From NCBI GenBank assembly GCA_965198045.1, contig CBDAOL010000011.1, forward strand, positions 372,001 to 436,000: a stretch of DNA of 64,000 bases. The letters are read 5' to 3'. Shown piece after piece: positions 24,050 through 32,420 of this stretch (the stretch's first letter is position 1; every line of letters starts with the position of its first letter). The DNA comes from CBDDEC01 sp965198045. Its GTDB lineage: Bacteria; Chloroflexota; Dehalococcoidia; UBA2979. The notes beneath the pieces are model-generated. The model was given only the letters and a program-made list of their open reading frames with translations, did no database searches and had not been told where the DNA came from. The position numbers and the translations under genes are program-made.

Positions 24050-24492
24050 AGCTACGAGTTCGAGAACCTCGACGGCCGGACGATCGAGGGCGTGTGGTGC
24101 TGCGGTCAGGGCAGCAACGCCTACATCTGGATGCGCGAGCAGGCTGCGTACTGGGAGCCGTTCCGCGTGACGAGCAACCGGCCGAGTCGTGACGAGCTCG
24201 ACGAACGCGACGCTGTGGCGATCCGAGGGCGGGTCGATTTCGGCTCGAGCGAGCGCATGCGCGTGTCGTTCACCAACATTCGGACAGTTCTTCGTACCTC
24301 AGGGCGACGGCAACCCGCCCGCACCGCCGGACGTGCGTCTCGTCATCGACGGCGATGGCTCCGCTCGCGTGTGCGGCCTCCAGATCGACGGAGCCGCCTG
24401 GCCGTAGCGCGGCGCGTACTCCACGCCACCGTTGAGGCCTCGGCGCGCCGATACAATCACGCGGCCCAGAACTCGAGGAAGGCGCGGAGCCC

Positions 24493-24774
24493 ATGCCTGA
24501 GCACAACGAACACAACGCCGCCGCGACCGAGCGGCTGCGCGCGCTGGTCGAGGGGCTGAGCGCCGAGGACCTCGAGCGGTCGCTCGGCGGTGGCTGGGTG
24601 GTCGCGACGGCCCTCGCACATCTCGCCTTCTGGGACGGGCGGCAGCGCGCCGCGCTCGAGCACTTCGTCGTGACCGGTGAGCAGCTTGGCGAGGAGGCCG
24701 ACGACGCCACGAACGTGGGCCTCGAGACGATCTGGCCGGCGGTTGAGGCCGCCGCTGATACAAGAGTAGCTTAA
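24493..24774 (+). pseudogene. DinB/maleylpyruvate-isomerase-N-like protein, 3' truncated
   Basis: The ATG at 24493 begins MPEHNEHNAAATERLRALVE and follows the four-helix DinB-like pattern through LAFWDGRQRAALEHF (about residues 45-59). The family-like sequence stops near residue 88 (PAVEAAAD), where GC content and codon use drop and the frame ends at TAA 24774. A normal protein would be 150-200 residues. The break at about 24758 marks the left edge of the terminase-bearing insert. Confidence 0.6.
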
Positions 24775-24877
24775 GATTCCTCTTAGGTGCGCATGAAGGA
24801 TGCCCGCCTAGTCAAACGAATGTGTCGTTGAACGCCACCGAGCGTCTGCCCGACAGGTAGATGAAGGTGGCATTTTG

Positions 24878-25549
24878 ATGCCGGACTTAATTGATAACGC
24901 AGACGGCGCGCAGCCGCGCAAGCGCGTGGCGCTCGCCCACATCCACGATCACCCGTCCAATCCCAACGTCATGTCGGACGATCGCCTCGAGCAGCTCGCG
25001 GCACGCATCGACCAGAGCGGCCGCTATCCGCCGCTGATCGTGCGCAATCACCCCGAGCGGGACGGCCACTTCCAGCTGCTCGATGGCCATCAGCGGGCAC
25101 GGGTCTTACGCAGCCTCGGGCACAGCGAGGCCGACGTGGCTATCTGGGAGTGCAGCGATGATGAAGCGCTGCAACTGCTCGTGACGCTCAACCGGCTCTC
25201 GGGCGATGACGACGAGGCACGGCGCGAGGCGCTCCTCGGCGAGCTCCTGGAGGGTCACAGCCCGGCCGACCTCGAGGCGCTACTCCCTGCCGGCGATCAA
25301 CAGCTTTCCGCCCTCATCGAGGAGCTGTCAAGCGGGGAGGATGGTGGACGCGAGCTGCAGCCGCTGGCAGCCGCGTCGGCCCCGTCTCACGTCCTCCGTC
25401 GTGTCAGCTTCACCGTGACCACGCTCGAGGCGGAGGTCGTCGCGACCAGACTCAAGCAGCTCGCAGCCGAACTGGGGCTGCTCGACGCGCGACGGAGAGG
25501 CCGCGCGCTGGCTGCCCTCTGCGGAGTTGGGGAGCAACCCGATGCCTGA
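24878..25549 (+). CDS. ParB/sulfiredoxin-fold N-terminal domain protein (phage-type)
   Basis: A 223-residue protein. The ParB/Srx nuclease-like domain occupies about residues 14-105: VALAHIHDHPSNPN, then PPLIVRN and the LLDGHQRARVLRSLG box. An acidic helical C-terminal part follows. The ATG at 24878 has AAGGTGG 8 nt upstream. It overlaps the small terminase gene by 8 nt. In phages such ParB-like genes often lie beside terminase genes; no ParA partner is seen, so chromosome partitioning is unlikely. Confidence 0.75.
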   Translation: MPDLIDNADGAQPRKRVALAHIHDHPSNPNVMSDDRLEQLAARIDQSGRYPPLIVRNHPERDGHFQLLDGHQRARVLRSLGHSEADVAIWECSDDEALQLLVTLNRLSGDDDEARREALLGELLEGHSPADLEALLPAGDQQLSALIEELSSGEDGGRELQPLAAASAPSHVLRRVSFTVTTLEAEVVATRLKQLAAELGLLDARRRGRALAALCGVGEQPDA

Positions 25550-26039
25550 ACGTACTGAGTCTCCCGAGCAGGCCGACGCGTTTGAGCAGTACCTACGAAT
25601 GCCGAAGCGCTCGCTGCGCCTCCTCGCCGGTCAGCTCGGCCGGGCCCGGTCGACGGTCGCTAAGTGGTCCAAGGACGGCCAATGGACCGACCGCCGCAAG
25701 CAGCGCGACCTTGTGGCAGCGGCCATCGCTACAGAGAGGTGGGTGAAAGAGGTGAGAGCGCGTCGGCGGCAGAAGCGAGTCGCGGGCGAGCAGCTGCTCG
25801 CGGTCGCCCTGAAAGCGCTGTCTGAGAAGCCAACGCCGCCGCTGAAGCCAAGCGACATCATCCGCTACCTGCGTCTGGGTGATGCGCTACTGGACGAGGT
25901 CGTTGACGACGCGGAGCCCACCGATTCCCGTCACATCGAGACGCTAGTCCGTGACTACGCCGAGGCCGAAGGTCTCGACATCGATGATGCCCTTCTGGAT
26001 TCAGCCGCCTTCGATGACGCGGCAGGAACGACCCCGTGA
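25542..26039 (+). CDS. Terminase small-subunit-like HTH protein
   Basis: A 165-residue protein. An N-terminal HTH (RSLRLLAGQLGRARSTVAKW, about 24-43), WTDRRKQRDL and a helical oligomerisation region follow the pattern of small terminase subunits, which recognise phage DNA for packaging. It is placed directly between the ParB-like gene (8-nt overlap) and the large terminase (GTGA overlap), which supports the assignment. The ATG at 25542 has GGGGAG upstream. Confidence 0.65.
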   Translation: MPERTESPEQADAFEQYLRMPKRSLRLLAGQLGRARSTVAKWSKDGQWTDRRKQRDLVAAAIATERWVKEVRARRRQKRVAGEQLLAVALKALSEKPTPPLKPSDIIRYLRLGDALLDEVVDDAEPTDSRHIETLVRDYAEAEGLDIDDALLDSAAFDDAAGTTP

Positions 26040-27691
26040 GGGACGCACTCGCGGCCCGTCTCGAGTTCGTTCGCCGTATGGCTGAGGTGCGAGCACAGTC
26101 GCCGACCGAGGTCCGGCCTCCACCGGGGAACGATCAGGAGCTCTGGGAATACGTGCGAGATACCTGGGGTGTCGAGATCCAGCGTCTCGTGCACCCCGAT
26201 TGCGAGGGCCGCCACCGTGCGCCATTTGCAGCGTTTGCCGATGCCTACTTCAGCCGCGTGTCGACAGCGCTCTGGATCGGATCGCGTGGACTCGGTGGTA
26301 AGACCTTCCTGCTGGCGCTGCTGACGGCCACCGAGGCGGCGACACTGGGCGCTGAAGTCTCGCTGCTGGCTGGCTCGGAAGAACAAGCACGCATCGCCTA
26401 TCAGTACTGCGGCAAGTTCTGGGAGCTGCCGAGCGCGCCCCGGCAGCTCCTCAAGCGCTCGTCGACCAAGGCGGAGCTCAGGCTCAGCAATGGCGGCGGC
26501 ATCTATGTCCACCGTGCCTCGTCGCGCTCCGCGCGTGGGCAGCATCGACCACGACTGCGTGTCGACGAGGCGGACGAGTTCAAGTTGGCGAGGACCGACC
26601 GCAGTCGCATCGAGGTGCTCGACGATGCCCTGGGGCAGCCGATGACGCAGGGTGAGGTCAGTCCGCAGACGTTGTTCGCCTCAACCTGGCACTATCACGA
26701 CGGCGCCATGGCGCGGTTACTGCGGCGGATCCGTAGCGGCGAGCTCGACGGGGAGGTCTACGAGTGGTGCTACAAGGAGTCGCTCAAGCGGAGCGTCGGT
26801 GGCGAGCCTGTGGGATGGCTGCCTGAGTCCGACGTCGAGGCGATGCGTGGTCGCATGACTCGACAGCAATTCGAGGTGGAGGTCGCCCTGCAAGAGCCGC
26901 GCGCGGAGGACCTGGCGATCGCCCGGGCCGCGGTCGATGCGATGTGGAGTGATGGCTGGAACAGCGCGGCACGGGCTGGTGCCTCGTCCGAGCCGTTCCG
27001 AGGCGCACCCGGCGAGTACATCGAGCTGCCCTGTTGCGCCGAGTACGACCCCGAGGAAGGCCCCCATCCCCACCACCGTTACGCGACCGGCTGCGACTGG
27101 GGACGACGGTGTGACTTCACCGTCATCGTGACCTACCGCACGGACTTCGATGACGGCCACTGGTGGCTCGTGGGCTGGGAGGTCGATCAGGGGCGGCCGT
27201 GGCCCGACCTCGTCGAGCGCTTCAACGAGCGCATCCGCCGGTTTCCGGGCCCCGCGGCCTTCGACGGGACTGGCATCGGTGATGTGGTCGGCTCGATGAT
27301 CACGGTGCGCGCTCAATCGGTGACGCTGACGGGCGGAGCCAGCGGACGACGCGCGAAGATCTTCAACGACTACATCATGGCCATCGAGGACGGTCGCCTG
27401 TGGGGCCCGCGGATCGAGCGCGCATGGGAGGACCACCGGGCGTTGACCCGTCTCGATCTCTTCGGACGCGGCGGTCATCCAGCCGACTCGTTCGTGGCAG
27501 GTGCGCTGGCTTGGAGCTGCCGGACTCTGGAGCCGAGCTCCGGCCTTGATTTTGGGGTGGACCGACTGGCCAAACAGATGACGTCGGACTATTATAGTCT
27601 GCCCCTATCGGTGCCCTTACCGAGGCTGACTCTCTTCATCGATCCTGAGCGTGGCATCTTCGACATAGGAGTGCTCCTTGCTACTTGGTGA
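26036..27691 (+). CDS. Phage terminase large subunit
   Basis: 551 codons. The packaging ATPase has the Walker A variant GSRGLGGKT (82-90) and Walker B LRVDEADEF (174-182). The C-terminal RNase H-like nuclease has acidic residues in GCDWGRRCDFTVIV, FDGTGIGDV and HPADSFVAGALAW. After about residue 500 the sequence changes character (GC drops, PLSVPLPRLTLF), so the last 45 residues may come from a junction. GTG start overlaps the stop of the small subunit. No portal, capsid or tail genes follow, so this is an isolated packaging module. Confidence 0.85.
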   Translation: MRDALAARLEFVRRMAEVRAQSPTEVRPPPGNDQELWEYVRDTWGVEIQRLVHPDCEGRHRAPFAAFADAYFSRVSTALWIGSRGLGGKTFLLALLTATEAATLGAEVSLLAGSEEQARIAYQYCGKFWELPSAPRQLLKRSSTKAELRLSNGGGIYVHRASSRSARGQHRPRLRVDEADEFKLARTDRSRIEVLDDALGQPMTQGEVSPQTLFASTWHYHDGAMARLLRRIRSGELDGEVYEWCYKESLKRSVGGEPVGWLPESDVEAMRGRMTRQQFEVEVALQEPRAEDLAIARAAVDAMWSDGWNSAARAGASSEPFRGAPGEYIELPCCAEYDPEEGPHPHHRYATGCDWGRRCDFTVIVTYRTDFDDGHWWLVGWEVDQGRPWPDLVERFNERIRRFPGPAAFDGTGIGDVVGSMITVRAQSVTLTGGASGRRAKIFNDYIMAIEDGRLWGPRIERAWEDHRALTRLDLFGRGGHPADSFVAGALAWSCRTLEPSSGLDFGVDRLAKQMTSDYYSLPLSVPLPRLTLFIDPERGIFDIGVLLATW

Positions 27692-27928
27692 CCTCAAGAG
27701 TCATCATGAGCGGCGGATTTCGCGGCCACTAACACTTCGCCGTTCGGTCCGAGCGCAACGTCACGATGCCCGGGATGCCCGTTGCGATCAGCTCCGCTTC
27801 GCCAGGACCGTCAGGGACAATGGTCCAAGCCACTCGCTAGCTGCACCCAGGCACCTCGAAGACCGAAAATGTCTTTCCATGGCCACCCAAGAAGATCGCG
27901 GCTGGCCGGTTGAAGCGGCATCGCTCGA
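27692..27928. other. Junction between terminase module and cytochrome remnant
   Basis: No supported gene. Composition is less GC-biased than the surroundings; it probably contains the right end of the phage-derived segment. Confidence 0.4.
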
Positions 27929-28880
27929 TCACGACGACCGCGCGCGTCTGCGGAGTACCAAGAGCGCGAGCCATGCGACGACCAGCCCTCCGCCGCCGCC
28001 AATCACGCCGAAGACAGCACCCGCGGCGAAGTCGCCCTCGCGCGTTTCAGGGAGGAACGGGACGAGATCCCGCAAACCGTTGCCAAGACGCGACACCAAA
28101 CCGGGTTGGGGTTCCCCCCTCACCTCAAGGAGCGCCTGCGCCAACACCTGGGCGACTTCCGCGTCGATCCCTAGGTTTGGCATCTGAGCGTTGGGGTCAT
28201 CGAACCGTGGCTCCTGAATCCTGTAGCGCAGCCAGAGCGAGACTCTGTCTTGGCCGCTCGCTGCCAATACGTCTGCCCTTGCCGATGCGAACTGGGGATA
28301 CGGAGCGTCGGTGCGCGCATCCAGGCCAGCCACCGTCGAGGCGTACTCGTCCGAGTCCAGCCACCGTTCGATCCCCTCGATTCGCTCGTTGTCGAAGTCG
28401 AGCGATGGGCCGATCGATGCCCCCGCTCCGCCGCGTCGGTGACAAGCGGTGCACCCAGTCTGCGCGAAGAGGCCGCCACCGCCCCCGATCACATACGGGT
28501 GGGCGTCGCCTGTGGCCTGGTAGGCGCGCAGGATCGATGTGTTGCCCGACTCGTCCGGAAGCAAGTGAGTGAAGTACAGTCCGTCCTTCTCCGCTGCGAC
28601 GCCCACGACGGCTGGCGCTGTGGGCCCCCGGTACCGCACGACATACGCCGGGGTCTCGATCACGCGACCGGCGTCATGGTCGTAGGAGATAGCGATTACG
28701 CCTGACCGACTTGGGCGATCGTCGAAACTTGCTGCTGCCATCACGAAGCGGCCGGGTAGGAACGCCAGCGTTTCCTGAGCAGCCTCGCCAGCCCAGCCGA
28801 GCTGCACGGGGGCGACGATCGGGGTGAACACGGCGTCAGCCGCGGCGCCGGCCTCGATCGCGGCGACCAGCCGCCTGCGC
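27929..28880 (-). pseudogene. Membrane-anchored cytochrome c protein, N terminus missing
   Basis: Coding-like sequence runs from about 28880 (LVAAIEAGAAADAVFTPIVA) to a stop at 27929. It has the end of a beta-propeller-type dehydrogenase domain (LPGRFVMAAASFDDRPSRSG), a class I cytochrome c domain with heme site GCTACH and probable axial methionine in NAQMPNLGI, and a C-terminal TM helix with a basic tail. This order fits quinoprotein glucose/sorbosone-dehydrogenase-like proteins that pass electrons to the membrane. Upstream of 28880 the frame becomes antisense to a cysN fragment, so the N-terminal domain was removed by rearrangement. Confidence 0.65.
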
Positions 28881-28892
28881 GGCTCCGACGTG

Positions 28893-29742
28893 CCGGACCT
28901 CGCCCTGGTGACAGACGGTCTCCGCGCCGAGCGGGAGCAGGGCATCACGATCGACGTTGCCTACCGGTACTTTGCGACCGACCGGCGACGCTTCATCATC
29001 GCTGACACGCCCGGGCACGAGCAGTACACGCGCAACATGGTGACGGGCGCCTCGACTGCGGATCTCGCCGTGGTGCTCATCGACGCGAGGCTGGGCGTGC
29101 TCGAGGTTCACGATGTCACGTTCATCCCGATCTCGGCGCTCGCCGGCGACAACATCGTCGATCCGCTCTGACGCGACCCCGTGGTACCAAGGGCCGACAC
29201 TGATGGCGCACCTCGAGGAGGTGTTCATCGCGTCGGACAGCAACCAGATCGATGTGCGGTTCCCGGTGCAGTACGTGAGCCGCTCGCATCGCCCCGTCGA
29301 ATACCGGGGTTACGCCGGCACGGTGGCGGGCGGTGTGCTGCGGCCTGGCGACGAGGTCATGGTGCTCCCTGGCGGCCAGACCAGCACCATCGCGGGCATC
29401 GACACCGGCGGCGAAGCCCTGGACGAGGCCTTCCCGCCGATGGCAGTCAGCGTGGAGCTGACGGATGAGATCGACATCGGGCGCGGAGACATGCTGTGCC
29501 GACCAAACAACCAGCCTCGTCACGCCAATGAGTTCGACACGATGGTCTGCTGGATGACGGAGCAGCGTTCGCTGAAGCGCGGCGATATGGTTCGCGTGAA
29601 ACACACCACGCGCTGGACGCGCGCGCGTCGAGTCGGTGCACTACCGCATCGACGTGAACACACTGCACCGCGACGCCGACGCCGACGCGCTCGAACTCAA
29701 CGAGATCGGTCGTGTTTCGCTGAAGACGCTGGACCGGCCTTG
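28893..29742 (+). pseudogene. cysN: Sulfate adenylyltransferase large subunit (CysN) remnant
   Basis: Fragments of the EF-Tu-like GTPase that activates ATP sulfurylase are readable: DGLRAEREQGITIDVAYRYF, the G3 box DTPGHEQYTRNMVTGAST, then a jump from LIDARLGVLE straight to VTFIPISALAGDN. About 60 residues including the NKMD box are deleted. A frameshift near 29165 leads to SDATPWYQGPTLMAHLEEV and domain II, and another near 29630 to YRIDVNTLHRD and LNEIGRVSLKTLDRP. The P-loop at the start and the C terminus are missing; the 3' end abuts an IS remnant. Not functional. Confidence 0.8.
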
Positions 29743-29750
29743 CACAAGAA

Positions 29751-30290
29751 CTACCTATTCGCCGCGAATACTTGTTCAGTGTCCATCTCTTCTGTGCAGC
29801 CGAACTCCGGCTCGATGCCCAGCGTTTCCATCGCGTGTATGAGGACGGTTATGTTGTGAGCCAGCACCTTGCACAACACCTCGTTCGTCTGCCCGATCTC
29901 GCCCCTGCTACGGACTGCCGAGCCGAACTTCGCCTTGATCGCTCCGAAGGTGCTCTCGACGTTCGAGCGCTGATGGTAGTGCTCCAAGAAGCTCTTCCGC
30001 TCAAGGGCGAAGCGGTGATACATCCGCTCCCATGCGGTGCCCGCGTCCTTCGCGTGGACGACGCTGTTGACCTTGAAGGGGATGTAGGGCGTCGCGCCCA
30101 CCTGCTCGACCGCAGCAGCATTCTTGCGGCCGATGTACTGCTTGTCGGCGGTCACATCGCGGATGGCGAAGTGCCGCGCGGTGTCCTCGACCAACGGAGC
30201 GAGATACGGGTTGTCGTTGGCCGTCCAATCGGAGATCGAACGAAGGGAACCGATCGAAGACGGCGTCGAAGATCGAAAGCACCATCGGCA
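29751..30290 (-). pseudogene. IS5/IS4-type DDE transposase, C-terminal remnant
   Basis: Recognisable transposase sequence runs from SDWTANDNPYLAPLVEDTAR to the end: RDVTADKQYIGRKN (second catalytic Asp region), GATPYIPFKVNS and YHQRSNVESTFGAIKAKFG (catalytic Glu), ending in EQVFAANR. The N-terminal half with the first aspartate is gone, and a frame change occurs near 30235. It lies directly against the cysN remnant and likely caused its truncation. Confidence 0.7.
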
Positions 30291-30325
30291 CATCGGCACG
30301 CACAACCGGCCGGACCGTAACAACA

Positions 30326-30559
30326 GTGGTCAACCAGACACCTTCCCGCAGACGCTCAGACCATGAATTCCACCACCCGGCCGCATCCTTGAACCTGGGT
30401 AGCTACGTTGCCACCGCAGTCGACCGCCCCGATAAGGCGCCCGCCGACGCCGACGCGCTGTCCGCGAGGCTACCCGTGCTGCAGACACTCAGGGACGTTG
30501 GTGACCTCACGGGAGCCGAGTTCGATCGATGCAAAGGCGCCATCCTCGACGAGATCTAG
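30326..30559 (+). CDS. SHOCT-domain fragment/small protein
   Basis: 77 codons. The last about 40 residues, LQTLRDVGDLTGAEFDRCKG plus AILDEI, match the SHOCT pattern (short C-terminal oligomerisation domain). The N-terminal part from the GTG at 30326 overlaps the transposase remnant and is probably not native, so this may be the tail of a larger protein. Function unknown; SHOCT tails mediate assembly of membrane or envelope proteins. Confidence 0.45.
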   Translation: MVNQTPSRRRSDHEFHHPAASLNLGSYVATAVDRPDKAPADADALSARLPVLQTLRDVGDLTGAEFDRCKGAILDEI

Positions 30560-30605
30560 CACGACGACAACGAGTGTCATGGCCCGCGATCGCTCCCCCA
30601 CGCGA

Positions 30606-30640
30606 CTCATCGAGGGGTCGACCTAGCAACCCGCACCCCC
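30606..30640 (+). repeat. Direct repeat, left copy flanking the SIS-asnB module
   Basis: CTCATCGAGGGGTCGACCTA plus GCAACCCGCACCCCC matches 34617-34650 with one extra C and one substitution. Same orientation; about 4 kb apart. Confidence 0.75.
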
Positions 30641-30741
30641 GTGCCGAGGCGTGAGAGCGCGAAGGGAGGCTCGTCATCGGCGCCCACTTCTCGCCCCACG
30701 GGGGGCCGTGGGATGATGGCCAAGTATAGGAAGCATCGCCG

Positions 30742-31614
30742 ATGTCGATCCCGGATCTGCACGAGGTGGTACTCGCGGCTCTCGATCTTCACGCGTCCTA
30801 TCAGATCGAGCCCCTGGAGCTCAAGCCGGCCAAGCGTCGGCTGGTCGTCGCGAGCGGCAATGCGCTGCCGACAGGCAGGATCCTCTTCGCTGACGAGGGC
30901 GCACACTTCAGCGACGAAGGGCAGTACGAACGGCTCCTCGACTCCGAGATTAACTTCGACTCAGCCGTACTGATCTCGGCGTCGGGTACGAAGCACGCTC
31001 CGAACATCCTCCAGCACTTGCTCAACCGCGGACACTCCCCGTATCTGATCACATGTGACCGCTCATCGCCAGCCGCGGCCCTGCTGCCGCCAAGGCAGGT
31101 AATCGAGACCCGCAAGCTCGAGGAGCCGATCACGTACAACACCTCCACCTATCTGGGGATGATCCTTTCGAAAACGCGCGAAGACCCGGCCACGATTCGC
31201 AGGCACCTGCTCGACCGCGTCGAACCTCTGATTCCAGACTTCGCCCGCTATGCGGCGTTCTACCTGATGTTGGTGCCGGAGCATGACCTCCTCCGCGAGA
31301 TGTTTGTGACGAAGTTCGACAAGCTGTTCGGGGGTCGCGTGAACGGACGCTGCTACACGAGCGAGCAGACCCTGCACGCCAAGACGGTCGTGCCCTGGGA
31401 CAGGGAGCTGTTCATCAGCTTCGGGAGCCGCAACGAGTCGTTCGGGTCCGAACGGCTAACTATCCCGCTCCCGGAGAAGGCCGGATTCGCTGCGACGATG
31501 GCGGCCGGCTACTACGTGATCGGGCGGCTGCAGGAGCAGTTCCCACCTTGGTTCAAACAGCATGCGGAGGGGTACGCGGAAACCCAACTCAGGCTCTTCA
31601 CCGAGCGCAGTTAG
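30742..31614 (+). CDS. SIS-fold (sugar isomerase-like) protein
   Basis: A 290-residue protein. SIS-type segments are AVLISASGTKHAPNI followed by HSPYLITCDRSSPAAALLP (about 75-115), the Ser-rich sugar-phosphate site of SIS domains. A second half has TSEQTLHAKTVVPWDRELFI and an SFGSRNESFG loop. The exact enzyme is not recognised: candidates are a phosphosugar isomerase or a GlmS-like isomerase lobe lacking its amidotransferase. The only other full-length gene in the repeat-flanked segment is an asparagine-synthase-type amidotransferase, which hints at amino-sugar chemistry. Start ATG at 30742; the ribosome site is weak. Confidence 0.5.
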   Translation: MSIPDLHEVVLAALDLHASYQIEPLELKPAKRRLVVASGNALPTGRILFADEGAHFSDEGQYERLLDSEINFDSAVLISASGTKHAPNILQHLLNRGHSPYLITCDRSSPAAALLPPRQVIETRKLEEPITYNTSTYLGMILSKTREDPATIRRHLLDRVEPLIPDFARYAAFYLMLVPEHDLLREMFVTKFDKLFGGRVNGRCYTSEQTLHAKTVVPWDRELFISFGSRNESFGSERLTIPLPEKAGFAATMAAGYYVIGRLQEQFPPWFKQHAEGYAETQLRLFTERS

Positions 31615-31617
31615 ACG

Positions 31618-31697
31618 CTCATCCCCCGCCGCGACTAAGCTCCATCCCCCCGCCGCGACTCAGCTCCATCCCCCTGGCGCATCCAAGCCTCACCCCC
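31618..31697 (+). repeat. Imperfect tandem repeat after the SIS gene
   Basis: About 24-nt units of the form CATCCCC(C)GCCGCGACTMAGCTC occur two and a half times, then degenerate to CATCCCCCTGGCGCATCC. Directly after the stop codon; no coding sense. Confidence 0.55.
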
Positions 31698-31806
31698 GGG
31701 GCCTGGCTTCGTGCGCGGGCGCGATCGAGTCGTGGCGCTCCCCCTGGTATGAGTAAGTGTTTCGCGGCGTGGATCATCAGAGCTCGTGGGTGCTACAACC
31801 CGGCGC

Positions 31807-32007
31807 ATGGATTCCGAGACGGTCGCCCGACTGCAAGCCGCCCACGATGAGGCGTTCGAGCGCTACCTCGTCGCTACACGCGCCCTGCGGATCGCCCAGC
31901 ACCTCAGCGGTGATCCCACGCCGAATCGGTTGAGGCGTAACGACCTCCGCCGCATCGCTGCTGGCAACTCTGAGATCGTCGAGAATGCTAGGCGCGCAGG
32001 TCAGTAG
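31807..32007 (+). CDS. Small helical protein of unknown function
   Basis: 66 residues from the ATG at 31807: MDSETVARLQAAHDEAFERY, then a second amphipathic helix and a basic segment (NRLRRNDLRRIAAGN). Codon use matches surrounding genes. It lies inside the repeat-bounded segment. No family is recognised; a DNA- or RNA-binding role is possible from charge but not shown. Confidence 0.45.
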   Translation: MDSETVARLQAAHDEAFERYLVATRALRIAQHLSGDPTPNRLRRNDLRRIAAGNSEIVENARRAGQ

Positions 32008-32420
32008 TTGAGTCACCGATCGCACCCGCCCCGCGGCAACTAACGCCCCGCCCGGGTGCTTCCGCGCGAGGAGCTGAGCGGGAGGGCGCCCTGTTCGTGT
32101 CGGGTCCGGGACGGAACCGCGCGACCTCCCACCGGCAGCGCGCATGTGCTGGTGACCAACGTGGTGATGGAGCTGTGCGAGGGCAAGACGTTCGAGTTCG
32201 GTATCGCTCGGTGCGGTGAGCCTGAAGGGGCTCGATGATGGCGGTGACCCTGTTCGAGGCGAACCGGTGAGCGTGGTCCGCGGCGCGCATTGGCTGACTC
32301 GCCAACCAGCAACGCCCGCCAACCCCAGTGGCCAAGCGGTCCCGACATGGAGCGGTGCGAGCGAGGCGGGCGAGGCGGGCGGGTCCTCCCGGCGTGCGGC
32401 TGGCTCCCTTGACCGAATGC
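32008..32420. other. Decayed segment between small gene and asnB
   Basis: Contains only the cyclase scrap at 32143-32270. No complete gene on either strand. Confidence 0.45.
32143..32270 (+). pseudogene. Class III adenylate/guanylate cyclase C-terminal scrap
   Basis: HVLVTNVVMELCEGKTFEFG followed, after small frame changes, by SLKGLDD and VTLFEANR reproduces the end of bacterial cyclases (VLVSxVVRELxxGKxFxF...LKGF...V.LYEV). Only about 40 codons remain; the catalytic core is absent. Confidence 0.5.

Larger units (their letters stand above)
22289..24407 (+). pseudogene. GDYXXLXY-domain protein, split by IS1182-like copy 2 and frameshifted
   Basis: The 5' part (22289-22478) encodes an N-terminal TM helix and DPRDPLRGDFIILS. 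The 3' part resumes after the IS as YEFENLDGRTIEG, restoring the family's GDYxxLxY motif as GDFIILSY. The junction reads ATC CTT AGC TAC GAG once the IS and one AGCT copy are removed, so precise excision would restore the frame there. A second lesion, an indel near 24275, separates MRVSFT from FGQFFVPQGDG and the end VCGLQIDGAAWP at 24407. Translationally coupled to the DUF2157 gene. Confidence 0.75.
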
